From Hofstenia miamia (Eukaryota; Xenacoelomorpha; Acoela), in assembly GCA_004352715.1 (NCBI GenBank), contig SCFE01000097.1, forward strand, positions 29,545 to 93,544: a stretch of DNA of 64,000 nt. The letters are read 5' to 3'. Within the stretch, counting starts at the first letter, position 1; every line of letters starts with the position of its first letter. A program made the position numbers and the translations under genes. Under the pieces are notes generated by a model. It ran no database searches. It saw only the letters and a list, made by a program, of their open reading frames with translations, and was not told where the DNA came from. Shown in pieces: positions 11,499-23,719 of this stretch.

Positions 11499-12498
11499 NN
11501 NNNNNNNNNNNNNNNNNNNNNNNNNNNNNNNNNNNNNNNNNNNNNNNNNNNNNNNNNNNNNNNNNNNNNNNNNNNNNNNNNNNNNNNNNNNNNNNNNNNN
11601 NNNNNNNNNNNNNNNNNNNNNNNNNNNNNNNNNNNNNNNNNNNNNNNNNNNNNNNNNNNNNNNNNNNNNNNNNNNNNNNNNNNNNNNNNNNNNNNNNNNN
11701 NNNNNNNNNNNNNNNNNNNNNNNNNNNNNNNNNNNNNNNNNNNNNNNNNNNNNNNNNNNNNNNNNNNNNNNNNNNNNNNNNNNNNNNNNNNNNNNNNNNN
11801 NNNNNNNNNNNNNNNNNNNNNNNNNNNNNNNNNNNNNNNNNNNNNNNNNNNNNNNNNNNNNNNNNNNNNNNNNNNNNNNNNNNNNNNNNNNNNNNNNNNN
11901 NNNNNNNNNNNNNNNNNNNNNNNNNNNNNNNNNNNNNNNNNNNNNNNNNNNNNNNNNNNNNNNNNNNNNNNNNNNNNNNNNNNNNNNNNNNNNNNNNNNN
12001 NNNNNNNNNNNNNNNNNNNNNNNNNNNNNNNNNNNNNNNNNNNNNNNNNNNNNNNNNNNNNNNNNNNNNNNNNNNNNNNNNNNNNNNNNNNNNNNNNNNN
12101 NNNNNNNNNNNNNNNNNNNNNNNNNNNNNNNNNNNNNNNNNNNNNNNNNNNNNNNNNNNNNNNNNNNNNNNNNNNNNNNNNNNNNNNNNNNNNNNNNNNN
12201 NNNNNNNNNNNNNNNNNNNNNNNNNNNNNNNNNNNNNNNNNNNNNNNNNNNNNNNNNNNNNNNNNNNNNNNNNNNNNNNNNNNNNNNNNNNNNNNNNNNN
12301 NNNNNNNNNNNNNNNNNNNNNNNNNNNNNNNNNNNNNNNNNNNNNNNNNNNNNNNNNNNNNNNNNNNNNNNNNNNNNNNNNNNNNNNNNNNNNNNNNNNN
12401 NNNNNNNNNNNNNNNNNNNNNNNNNNNNNNNNNNNNNNNNNNNNNNNNNNNNNNNNNNNNNNNNNNNNNNNNNNNNNNNNNNNNNNNNNNNNNNNNNN
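11499..12498. other. Assembly gap (1000 N)
   Basis: Exactly 1000 unknown bases, which suggests a nominal rather than measured gap length. Tandem repeats abut it on both sides. Confidence 0.99.
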
Positions 12499-12665
12499 GT
12501 ATAAAGTAGAAAAAACATGTAAAAGTATATAAATGTGGGAAGGTAAAACTGAAAAGTAAGTAAGTAAATGTGGGAAAGTAAAACTAAAAAAAATGTAAGT
12601 TAATGTGGGAAAGTAATACATGTAAAGCAAGTAAATGTGGGAAAGTAAAACTAAAAAAGTAAAAA
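12499..12665. repeat. Minisatellite with unit containing AAATGTGGGAAAGTAAAACT
   Basis: Four imperfect units of about 35-45 bp. Each carries (A)AATGTGGGAAAGTAA, and between units lie GTAAGTAAG-type spacers. This is the right flank of the 1000-N gap, and a different repeat from the one at the left flank. Confidence 0.75.
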
Positions 12666-12776
12666 ATGCAAACTAAATTAGGTCACATAAATACCACAAA
12701 AACTAGTAAAAGTACATCCATGACGTTAGTAAAACACCCCCCGGCAATATCCACGACGCTCAGGTCAAAGGCCACC

Positions 12777-12850
12777 CCTCTCGACCAATCACAAAAAAGT
12801 GAGACGGGCTACGACCCACCTCTCGACCAATCAGAAAAAAGTGAGAAGGG
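12777..12850. repeat. Two 32-bp direct repeats with CCAAT boxes
   Basis: CCTCTCGACCAATCA followed by an A-run and GTGAGA occurs at 12777-12808 and again at 12819-12850, a 42-bp period, with two substitutions. Each copy holds a CCAAT-type box. The block is much more GC-rich than its surroundings (about 12735-12860) and could be an old promoter or a transposon end. No gene start was recognised downstream. Confidence 0.5.
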
Positions 12851-13849
12851 AAGGACTCGGCTATTACTACTTTGCACTTTCGATTTTGCCAACAGTTTCA
12901 AAAGAATTTACACTGAAAACCACATTTTACAGTAATTACAATCGAATCTGTAAATATTATAGTTATTTATTTGAATGAACTGTACTATTTTCGCACCTAA
13001 AAGTGTTGTAAACATATATTAGTATAGGGGTGCAAGTTTAACTTAGTTTGTAATAAGTTTTCATCTCTTTTTGAAGAAATAAATAATTTGTAATTTAAAT
13101 TACATTTTTTGAAACTCTAGCCTTCATTCAGTAAGAAAATATACTCTAAAAACATATTACACGTCATGTTAACTGAATAACAGATCTACTAATGCTTAGA
13201 TTGTAAAATTTTGGGAGGTTTTTTTGAAGAACTGATCTTATGGAATGACTGTCAGTGCCTCTTGCCCCCTTTCTCACTTCCAACGCTGTTGATTCATTAA
13301 TTAGAACGAGGCTGTAAATATCTCTGAATATCAATTTTATGAGAAAATCTAAAACAAATCAACAAACCTGCATTGTGAATGCTGCGTCAAAAGTGATAGC
13401 GTATGTACAAGTGTTGACAATTGTTTATTTTTATATTTGCTATCGTATATTACTTAACTTTATTATAAAGAATGCGACAAATTTACTAAAAGGTGGATAT
13501 TACACTCTATGCAATTCACGATTTGTAATATACCTATAATGTATTATGATAAGGGAATGATCAAATAATAACTGTGGAAGTCACAAAAGAACGTGCATAA
13601 TTTTTTTCAACAGCTTGTTAATTATTAGATAGTGATTAAATGTTTGTCCTTAGCAAACGAAGATGTAAACAGTAACGATTTTCAAACGAGAACAATGTGC
13701 AAAACATGAATATTTGGCTTTTATTTTTCTAGTGCTGTGTAGTTTATACATGTGAGCACACCCCGTAAAATATGAGGCATAAAATATAAATTTTGAAAGC
13801 GGAATCTATTGAAAAGGAGGCAATATATTGCAAAATCTAACTATATTTG

Positions 13850-13852
<3 letters not shown>

Positions 13853-13883
<31 letters not shown>

Positions 13884-14039
13884 NNNNNNNNNNNNNNNNN
13901 NNNNNNNNNNNNNNNNNNNNNNNNNNNNNNNNNNNNNNNNNNNNNNNNNNNNNNNNNNNNNNNNNNNNNNNNNNNNNNNNNNNNNNNNNNNNNNNNNNNN
14001 NNNNNNNNNNNNNNNNNNNNNNNNNNNNNNNNNNNNNNN

Positions 14040-14068
<29 letters not shown>
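13853..14068. repeat. (AT)n microsatellite spanning a 156-N gap
   Basis: TA runs occupy about 13853-13883 and 14040-14068. The bases between them (13884-14039) are N. The gap is therefore very probably an unresolved length of the same microsatellite. Confidence 0.9.
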
Positions 14069-14071
<3 letters not shown>

Positions 14072-14599
14072 CTAAACAATTCATGGTCCTATTTTTAAGA
14101 ATTTATTATTATATAGAGTTGAAGTTTCAATTAAACGACTTATCAACGTAACTACATAGATATAAATAAAATTCAATTGACAGGTTTTTTTATATTTATC
14201 TAATTTCATGTTGCAATACTTCCCAATCTGCTGCCTATCAACAACTGTTTAAATAGTGTAAAAAGGAAAAATATTATGTGAACTAGGTAAAATTAGTTCG
14301 ATTTTTCCTACCATATCAACTATAAATTCAAATTACCTATCCTAGCTTAGTTCGTGTATCACTGAAGGTTTTTGATAACATGTGACACTTGATGCAATTC
14401 GCTGGGATTATCTGCGTACAGAAAAAAGTAAGATAGAAACAAATAAGGCAGTACTGGCTAGTCCAGGCTATAGGTAAGAGGAAAATAATAGAAGCGGCAA
14501 AGGAAGAGCTTCTGCAAATATTTATTTGCAGAAGCTGAGTAGTTCAGAAAGCATAGACTAAGGGCAAAGCAGGGAAGAGACAATATGAAGTTTGGGATG

Positions 14600-15214
14600 A
14601 TTCTACTGTCGCCAATCGTGCAAAAGAGAATCAACAAATAAGATAAAGAGCCAAGGACCTAATATAGTTCCTTGTGACACCCTAGCATATAGCGCATTCC
14701 ATAGTGGAGTTGTTCCACATGGCACCTTATCCCTTTGTTGGCGATTCATTAAAAACGAAATAATCTAATTTACTGTGTAATTATTAACTCCTATATTGGT
14801 AAGTCTTTTTATAAGAATTGGATGGCTAATAAATTCAAAAGCCTTTTTAAAATCAAATAGAAAAATTTGAATAAAGGTATCTTTTCTTTCAATTTCATTT
14901 ATCCACTGTTGTGCAGCATCAAGAAGCGCCTGAATAGTTGATCTTTTCGGAACTACCCCAAATTGTTTAGGATCGATATTTTTCTGGATTTTAGTCATCA
15001 ATTCTTCTTTTAGAATAATTTTTCTGCTATTTTGGATATTGAGTGTGTTAATGAAATAGGTCTCAAGTCGGTAGTCACTGATGTGACAGACGATTTCTTT
15101 TCAAGGCAGCAAACATCATTTAATAAAAATGCACTAAAAGACACCACTGTTGACATAGTTAAAGAATTGTACATGAAAGACAATGTTTCCCATCCCAAGC
15201 CTAAAAAAGGAATG

Positions 15215-15230
<16 letters not shown>
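14600..15230 (-). pseudogene. LINE reverse-transcriptase fragment
   Basis: Minus-strand RT motifs appear in the expected order from right to left. LRPISLTHSISKIAEKLF lies near 15000-15070. QFGVVPKRSTIQALLDAAQQ lies near 14905-14965. The motif A equivalent FLFDFKKAFEFISHPILIKR lies near 14800-14860. The motif B equivalent SQGTILGPWLFILF lies near 14640-14685. A frame change separates the first block from the rest, and the YxDD region and 3' part are missing. An (AT)n run at about 15216-15254 abuts the 5' side. Confidence 0.85.
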
Positions 15231-15257
<27 letters not shown>

Positions 15258-15295
15258 TTGAGTACTAAATAAACATTTCACATAACCAATCAAAT

Positions 15296-15582
15296 CAGGC
15301 GCGTACCTAGCAATTTATAAGGGGAGTCGAATTTTTCTGAAAAGAGCATTTCTATTCTTTTTTTACAAAAAATGAAAAAGTTATTTTTCTAGTGATGTGT
15401 ATATTAACAATCATGGTTCAGTAATGTGATACATATAATATAAAATATGAAAATTTTATAACACCACGCACGTGGAATAACAAATATGGTTTACCATATG
15501 TAACTTTAATTCCAAAAAGGGCAGGTCATCTAAAAAGGGGGGTCGTTCGCACCCAACGACCCTCCCCCTAGGTACGCGCCTG
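15296..15582. mobile_element. MITE with perfect 15-bp terminal inverted repeats (CAGGCGCGTACCTAG)
   Basis: The 287-bp element begins CAGGCGCGTACCTAG and ends with its exact inverse. The 5-bp direct repeat CAAAT directly abuts both ends (15291-15295, 15583-15587). The CAG-type ends with the GCGTAC core resemble the hAT-like MITEs at 27537 and 58024, but the target duplication is shorter than the 8 bp expected for hAT. No coding capacity. Confidence 0.8.
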
Positions 15583-15599
15583 CAAATGTATAAAACTTT

Positions 15600-16660
15600 A
15601 AATTTTTACGCTTAATTAATTGTCGATTAGAATTCCAATGTAATTCATGCATGTGTTTTGAACGAAATCTCTATCACAAACGTTAATTTTAATATTTTCA
15701 TTAATATTTTTGTTCTTTGGATTGGAATTAATTTTATTCAGATGAAATTTATTTTAAAATTATTCTTATTGAATATGTAACGAGATTTTCAATATTATTT
15801 ATCAAATAAATAAGTCAGAATGAGCAGCTCGTAGTGCAAGCAACATAATTACTAGCAAGTGCACTGCTTGGCTAGCGCACTTTATTTTTGTTATATATTT
15901 CAATCAGGAATACATCATACACTTTGTTCATTTCTATGTAGGGCTTATGTTGAACACGATATAATTCTGTAGCCTTGAACAGTTCTGGTTATTATGGTAC
16001 ATATATTGCAGGTACAGGCGGGTACGTGTACAGGTAAAATAAAATAAACCACATGTGGGTAGCGGTAGTAAATTATGCTACCTAAGATCATATTCTGTGT
16101 CAATTGTAACCATGTCTCAGTTTAAATCTCAGTGTTATTTATTATTATTATTATATATTTAACTACATTCGAATCTATTCCACTATCGAGCATATTATGC
16201 ATAAAAGGAATCATAACAAATGAACAGTTGTGTCTGCCACTGATTACTGCAAACAGCAATGACATAATAGATAAAATGATAGTATAGTATAGGCAACTTG
16301 TGCGACATTTTAAGACTACACTAGTCTAAATTCCAAACTTACTATTTTCTTAATACAAAACGTTGAAACCCACTTTTTTTGTCAAATTACATGTTAGGTT
16401 TCTGTTGATAACAATTGGGATAAATCTTTCAAAACACACATAGAAGGAAATGAAGGGTTGACCACTTAGCATAGAAATCAGTTGTTAACCCATTAAAGGC
16501 CACAACTAATAAGCAGTATTTTATTTTTATTATTTTTATTTTATTGCTATTATATTGACTTATAAATAATATTTAAATAAAAAACGAATGATCCTCTTGC
16601 TTACAAATATTGCATTAATGCAAAGTCAGCATATAACAATATCTCACTGAAAATTATACT
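15600..16660. other. Non-coding, no recognised feature
   Basis: AT-rich sequence between a MITE and the P-like element. No gene or repeat that I can name. Confidence 0.4.
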
Positions 16661-16669
16661 TATTTTTTT

Positions 16670-19000
16670 GCAGATACAATTTCTGTGTCATGCATTCCAA
16701 CACCAAAACGGCAGCGTCATTTTCAATCAAAATCTGAGCGGAATTCAATTCCAGATGAAATTGATGATTTTATTAGAAATGATACTATCGCAAGTATTAA
16801 TGAATTTTGTGAAAAATTCCATTTATCAATGGACAAGTTTTTCCCTTAACCTTTTCGATCCGACTTTTGCACAATTAACTTTCAATCATTTTTTCGGTAT
16901 CTCCCACTTATTATGACACTCCTTAACTACCATAAGCAAAATTGAAAATTTTTATAATAGGTACATGTGTTTTTCGACTATGGGACAAATATGTCCCAGC
17001 AGTATTATAATGAAAAATATTATAAACGTTTAAAATTGATTTTAGTATTTGGAAAATGTTCTTGGGACGTATATGTCCCATTAGGACCGAAAGGGAGATT
17101 ATATCCATGATGCAGAAATTTGACAATATTTCGAGTATGTGGATTGCCACCAGAAATAGATTATTCAGTTGTTCTTACTGAAGCTGACAAATATTCCCAA
17201 TGGCCTGGAAAACGTGAGTTGAAAGCTCGATTTTTTAAAGGATTGAATGAAGGTAAGCTGCCGCGATTGTTAGGTGCACACAATTGTATTAACAAATGGT
17301 CTCAGTTACAGTCATGTATTGATACGTTGAGAAATACTAACCTTTTCTGACAAAGATTTTCTAAAGGTAAGTATTTCTCAAATGCGAAATTTATTTATTT
17401 CTAATGGAAATTTACAATTTTTGTTGAATCATTTGGAACTTTTATTATACGAACCCCGTGGAAGACGTTATAATAATGAGACATATATATTTGCCCTAAA
17501 CGTATATTGTTGTTCTCGTGCAGCATATATAATTTTAGGTGATAACCTGGTTTGTGTTTACCTTGTTTTCGTCGCATATCAGATTATTTAAGTAAAATGA
17601 GAGATATGGCAAATGTATAAAGAATATATTCTCAAGCATTATTGAAAAACATATAGACGCCATTATGATGTTTGACGAAATGTATGCATCCCCTTTTGTT
17701 ATTTATTGGTGTGGTCACTTAGTCGGACATGCTGAAGATTGTAGTAATCAAAAAGCACGTACAATGCTTGCGTTTATGCTTAAATGTTTACGTGGTGGTC
17801 CAATGTTTGTTGTGTCCTTAATTCCTATCTATAAATTTAACTGTAATTTTCTTAAATCGAAATGTATTGAAGTACTCGCACATGTTCAAAAATATGGATT
17901 TAACGTTTTTGCTTCAATTTGCGATAACAACAAGGTAAATCAACCATTTCTTACATCACTTGGAATCCCTGGCAGTATGAATTTTTGCGTTAATCATCCA
18001 ATTGATTCCAACAAGAAATTATTTTTGCTAAATGATTTTGTTCATGTCTTTAAATGTTTGCGCAACAATTTCAACAGCGAAAAGACAAAAACGTTGAAGT
18101 ACACAACTATAGCAAGATTTAGTAAAACTCAACGATAAAGAACGTATATCTGCGAATTGCGCAAATCAGCTTTATGTGACATTTCTGCTGCTCCATAAAA
18201 TTTCCAGCTGCAGAATGATAAAATACGCATTTGCTATTATAGATGAAAGAACTGTGTCTGCTTTAAATCAGAAGGTTATACAGACACTGCATTTAATCGT
18301 GGTGAATTATGCAGACTGGAAAATATGTAACACAAAAGTTGCACGTTTATAGAAGAGAATCAATAATCATATTTTGGCAGAATTTCGTAATATTGATGAT
18401 CCAATATTGCAATTTTCTTACACATATGGGAGAAAAACTAGGATCAATGTATTCAAGTCCAGTTAGATATCAGACGCTTACAATTGATATGGCAAAGGCA
18501 TGTGCACGTAAATTTTGTGGTTTGTTGATCTCATTAAATATATGCTATGCGATATGAAGTTTGAATATGTTTCTCCAGGTCATATGAACCAAGACGATGT
18601 AGAAAAGGAATTTGGTGTATATCGACAAGGCAGTGGTGGAAATTATTTTATTTCAGTTGCTGATTGTTTGGCTGCTTTCAAAAAAGGAAATTTACAAGTT
18701 TGTATTGAATTCTTGAATATGAATGAACTTCGCACACTTGAATTGCATGAACAATGTTCGCACTGTGTTGCTTATTTACTAGATAATGATATTTTTTCTG
18801 TAGACGAATTAATGGACGATGATTTTAGTGAATTAGCCAATTACAAGCTTGAAGTGCTTACGTATATTGCTGGATTTGTAGCATTCAAAGATGGATATGC
18901 TCAGTGAGAAACAAAGAAATATTTTCAAAGTTCTTTATCTTGGATTAATGAATTATCCAGAGGTTTACTTAAAATTCCAACCCAAGAATTAGTCACTGTT
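16670..19000 (+). pseudogene. P-element/THAP9-like transposase remnant
   Basis: Several plus-strand blocks follow the order of P-element/THAP9 transposases. The blocks are DTISVSCIPTPKRQRHF at about 16674-16725, a helical region at 17165-17345, and RRYNNETYIFALNVYCCSRA at about 17465-17525 (the YSPELRxFAxxLxxYSPxAY-like region). The RNase H-like start then gives FDEMYASPFVIYW at about 17670-17710, with an open frame at 17665-18138. A C-terminal block at 18515-18907 contains MNQDDVEKEFGVYRQGSGGN, matching the family's QDxxExFFGxIRxxGG pattern, and later NYKLEVLTYIAGFVAF. Frameshifts and stops separate the blocks. A THAP zinc finger was not found upstream. A MITE interrupts it at about 16848-17095. 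Confidence 0.75.
16848..17095. mobile_element. Decayed piggyBac-like MITE inside the P-like element
   Basis: It starts TTAACCTTTTCGATCCGAC and ends with ...GGACCGAAAGGG, whose inverse CCCTTTCGGTCC matches the start. Internally it holds GGGACAAATATGTCCCA and a second, inverted-repeat-like GGGACGTATATGTCCCA. The clean TTAA-flanked element at 26632-26875 has the same layout. The right TTAA is not intact. It interrupts the P-like transposase reading. Confidence 0.55.
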
Positions 19001-19229
19001 ACATGTTCCTGCTATCTCATTTATTTTAAGCACATTAGAACTTGCCGCAGTTATATTTTAAAATTATTTCAGTTTCTATGCTGCTCCATCCAGTTGCTTG
19101 ACTGCATTGACAACCCAAAACCATCTTTAATAAGCTAGAAAATGTTTTTGCTAATCTCACACAGTCATTGGAGAAGAAATCGGCAGTTGATTTCAGTAAT
19201 AGCAAGAAAATTAAACATTTGTTCAAATA

Positions 19230-20521
19230 GTTTTTTATTTTTGTATTTAGTCATTTCTTATTTATGTCTTAATTTGTTGATTTTTATATCTTTTATGTTA
19301 CATTTTACTAAAAGTTAAAATGCGTCAGCCTTCTGTCAGTCATTCCCATTTTGAGAGTTTCCAGTCCTGGTGTTAGATGTCTTTGATTTATATATATATA
19401 TATATAATATAAATTAATCATGCTTAGATTAAACATTCAGGGCTAAAGTCGGCCGAAAACCGGCACGCCTGTATTAACTGGTGCTGGCCAACTACCGGCC
19501 CCTGCCTTAAAATTTCCTGCCAGATCCAACTCTGTGGCACGTCCCTTGTGAACTTCAAAAATTGTGTCCCAGTGAATATTGTCATAAACACACGCTTTGA
19601 CTATTTTGGACAATTTTTTTGCAAATTATAGATATTTACCTTTGCATAATCTTTTGAACAGAACAATACCGGATTTTGAACTTTTTTCTTGAAACGGGGA
19701 AACCATGTGAAAATACCCTCTTTGAGCTTGATATCAATAGTCTAATCATTGCTACAAAAGTATTGAACCTACGTACACATCTTAAGCACGGAAATTGAGA
19801 TAATTCAACAGTGCTACCATAGGTGCAATATAAATTACTACATAAACCATTTTTTACAGATAACCGAGGCAATATGAACACTTGTTGTTACATATTTAAA
19901 TCAGAGATGGAAGTGGGGCAGATTTTTGTGAACTGCCTTGCCCCTCCCCACACACTTTGTGCCCTGACCTATTTCCAAGTGTTGGCATCTGCCACATATT
20001 GCTCCACGCTTTATGTTTTACGCTCTAATTTGGCCCACACAAAAAATTCTTCTCAAAATACTACTTGCGATAGCTTATTACCCTATACATGTGCATGTAT
20101 TTGTTCTACAACAAGTCTCATAACACTACACCACACCACCACTGTCAAATATTTAGAATGCTTCTGTCTAGAAGACACAGCATGATTTTTTCAAATGCCA
20201 ACCCTACTATTACTACCACTAGGAATCAAATTACAAACGCGACTCCAGTACATAATAAAAACATCAATAATAGCAAAATAAAATTTACTGTCTCATATTT
20301 TATGCGATATATTTATGCAAAGGTAATAATTGCACACCTTCCAGTGAAATTGCAAAACCAATTGATGACAAATCAGACCAAAAAGAACTTGATGGTATTA
20401 TTGAATAGAATCAAATTTCACAAATAGTTAAAAATGCATGGTAATTGACGTTTCAATTTTATGAAACCAATTTTTATGAAATACTAATAGAATTATAATA
20501 GAATTTTTGTGAAGCCTATAT

Positions 20522-20558
<37 letters not shown>

Positions 20559-20585
20559 CTAATATATGTATAATGCATATATAAA

Positions 20586-20629
<44 letters not shown>

Positions 20630-23500
20630 GCAAATGACAAAAAAACATCTCTCTAGTTTTTAGTTATTCATGATTTCTTCGCGTTTTTAACCAATATTTT
20701 ATGACATCTCAATCGTAAAATAATAGGACCAAATCTAAAATTATGGTAAATATATAATTTATATATTTTTATGATATGTTTTAGATGTAGAATTCCACAA
20801 AAAGCTATTACACCTAGTTTGACAGGATTTGGAGTTCTTTTTTGGCCATATATTTTCAGTTTGCTATTCTTTATTAAAATGGACATTTACATTTAATATC
20901 ATTTTCTTCATTTGGATTTGCATTTAAAGGAAATATCTTACCTAAAAATCCAAACTTCTTAAAGCTTCATTAACAATCTTTATTCATTTGAGTTTTATAG
21001 AACATGGCAGCTGCATCTTGTCATATCTGTTATGTCTATGTCGCAGCGCATTTAGAGGGGGAGGGGCAACTGCGAACACACGTATAAAAGTTCTCTTTTC
21101 CTCAAAATTGAAAATAGTCATCAATCGATTGACTGCTAAAAACAGACTATTGCATTTTGTGTAAATTTACTTCTGTGTAAAATTTTCTGCCTTGGCTTTT
21201 TGTTTTCAAGAAGGTTTTGTTTACAATTTTTAAAAATGCTAAACGCGTCTCTGTAATATCTATGCTTAAGAGTACAATTACTGAAGTAAAAATATTATCC
21301 ATTAATCGAATTTTGTTTCCAAAACCACTTTTGAGTCAGAGAGAATAGTAAATAGCTAATAAAACACTCCACGAAAAATTGTTACATATTCTTTTTTGCA
21401 CACCCCGCCCCCACCATAGTTACATGTTATCACACTCAAGCATTTTTACATTAATTACAATACAATTCAAAAGTAATTGATTTATAATTTCAATATTGTA
21501 ATAATAAACAATCAAAAAATGGCAACATATATAATTATAAAATATGTTACATTGGACAAATTTATGGATTTCTATTAGCAGTTAAGGAAATTCAAGTAAA
21601 CAGCAGTAGTAGTGATTCCTCAATAGCATCATAATGCATGTTCAAAATGTGATCATAACCTGTAAGGTTCCGCCCTAATCAAGGTAAAAGCAGTTTTACT
21701 GCTGCATTACAGCAACACCCTGAATGAATGCAAATATCTGGGTATTTCAATAAGAGAGCTATGATTAAATATGATGAGAAACCTTACGAACAAGAGACTA
21801 GATTACCAATGCAAGCCTGTAAAATCAAATGGCTTAATAATTTTACAGCTTACCCATCTATCCAATTGCTGTAAATTCCGCTACGCAGCGCATCATTTTA
21901 TTTATTGCCTGCTTTGAACGTAATGTCTGCATAAATTTAGTACTGGAAAATTGTTTTCCACTGTTAATGAGTGCTAAATTCTCTATTTCTCACTCAGAAT
22001 TATTTTCGCTCGTACGTTACAAAGTGCTTTGACCGCCTTTTTAGTTATTTGTTTCCCAATGAAGCACGTGATGTAATTGGCTTTCAATAGGTAAGTGTTT
22101 CTATATTGCTTACATTGTAGTTGCTTTCTGGACGATGGAAGAAATTTCATCTCAAACTTGGACTGGATTTAATTTTAAATTCCAATTCTTGTTGCAGATG
22201 ATACCTACCAAAAGCTGAATATTTTCAGCTTAGTACAATATTTCGTAGTAGAAAACTATAAAACTATATAATTATTGTAGTAGGAAAGCAGTTCTGTCTA
22301 CATGATGCACAAACTTTGTTCGGAATGAGATAACAACTGCGCGTATACCTTACTTTAAACCTACAGCATTTCAGTGCTACACGCACTTAACAAAACTTGC
22401 ACTTATCACGTGAAGAATAAAGATTGTATGGTAGACAGAGACAGACTGTTAAGCTCTGTTCGCTCGTTTTGATTTTGAGCGAGTCCTGCTCGACTCCGCT
22501 CGTTTTAGCTCGATAGCTTCCTTAAAATTCTTGCGCCCTAACAAAATTTTTTGCAGTGTTCTTCAAGTCACTTAAGAAAGATTTAAAAATAAGACTCGTA
22601 AGAGAAGCAAAATTATTGAATGAAACAATAGGAAAAGTATTATATAACCAATGCATTGCTCAACCTCTCATTGACATGACTCAGCGAGGTAGAGCACTCG
22701 CTTGATTGTCACTAATAATAAAATTTAAAATTGAAAGGTTATTTTATTACATAGGCAAAGGTTTGCTCATAATACAGTATGTGTACTGCACTATATAGTA
22801 AACATCTAAAAAGCAAAATTTACAACCTTTTCAGTAATTAAAATTGCACAATATAATCACGTTATAATTTATTAAAAATTTTAATATTGAATGTACAGTA
22901 TTTTGAGTTTATTATTATGTTTCTTTACAGAAACGATATTTTATACTGTACAAACTAATTTGAGATTATCATTACATGTATACAAAGGCTGTCATTAAGA
23001 ATTGGTTAGATTTTAGAATCAATTGGTTTTTTAAAATAAATAGTTAAGTTTTTTCATCAAATGTTGCCTTTTAGGGAAAATTGTACATTCATATATAAAA
23101 TATTGGCAAGAAACTTCACTTAAAATACAATAAAAATATTTATTGAAATATCTTCAGCTTCATTCTATAAAAGTAATTTTATACTTTGTTTTAACTTTAA
23201 ACCGTCTGGCCTCCATTTAAAAGGACAAACTTTTTTTCCACATTTAAAAAGAATTTTCTCCAAACGTATTAGCAAACTCGAGAGTTGTGAGACAAGGACG
23301 GATCTATTGGGGGACATGCTTTAATGCAAAGTTGAAAACTTCAGTTAAAGCGTGCTGCTGGGGTTGAAGTTGTTGAAAAGATTAACTAATTTTCTTGGAA
23401 AACTTCGAGGTTTCAAAATATTGAAATGATCTCTATACCTAACGTTCATGAATTTATAAAGTTTTGAACCCATGCAAGCAACAGAAAACTTTAACTGTTT
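19230..23500. other. Mostly non-coding, with microsatellites
   Basis: No recognised gene. (AT)n runs lie at about 19388-19407, 20528-20552 and 20590-20622. A GC-richer patch lies at 19438-19515, with CCGGC motifs. Open frames at 19823-20185 and 20089-20427 have no recognisable content. Confidence 0.4.
22668..22708 (+). repeat. Possible tRNA-like SINE head
   Basis: TGACTCAGCGAGGTAGAGCA resembles a tRNA D-arm with an A box, followed by CTCGCTTGA as in an anticodon stem. No B box (GGTTCGANNCC) follows at the right distance, so this is neither a working tRNA gene nor a complete SINE. Weak evidence. Confidence 0.3.
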
Positions 23501-23719
23501 ATTCATATGTCAGAGAGTGCGATGCCGAAATTTGGGAGGGAGATTAAAAGCGAACATGGAAGAGCAGACTCCCCTCTAGCTCTAAGTACCGAAGCCATGA
23601 ATGAATTAACACAAAGATACTTTCAAACATGTGATTTGCACAAGCTATTTTCAGTTTTCCCAGACACTTCGAGTTTTACTAAAACCAGGGGTATTGCCTA
23701 TAGTTATTAGTGTAGGTTT

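Noticed and set aside
11463-12630. Long open frames across the N gap
   Set aside because: They consist almost wholly of unknown bases and carry no information.
13806-14151. Open frames reading Ile-Tyr repeats
   Set aside because: They are translations of an (AT)n microsatellite and Ns.
22668-22708. A tRNA gene
   Set aside because: Only an A-box-like segment is present. There is no B box, no acceptor stem pairing and no terminator.
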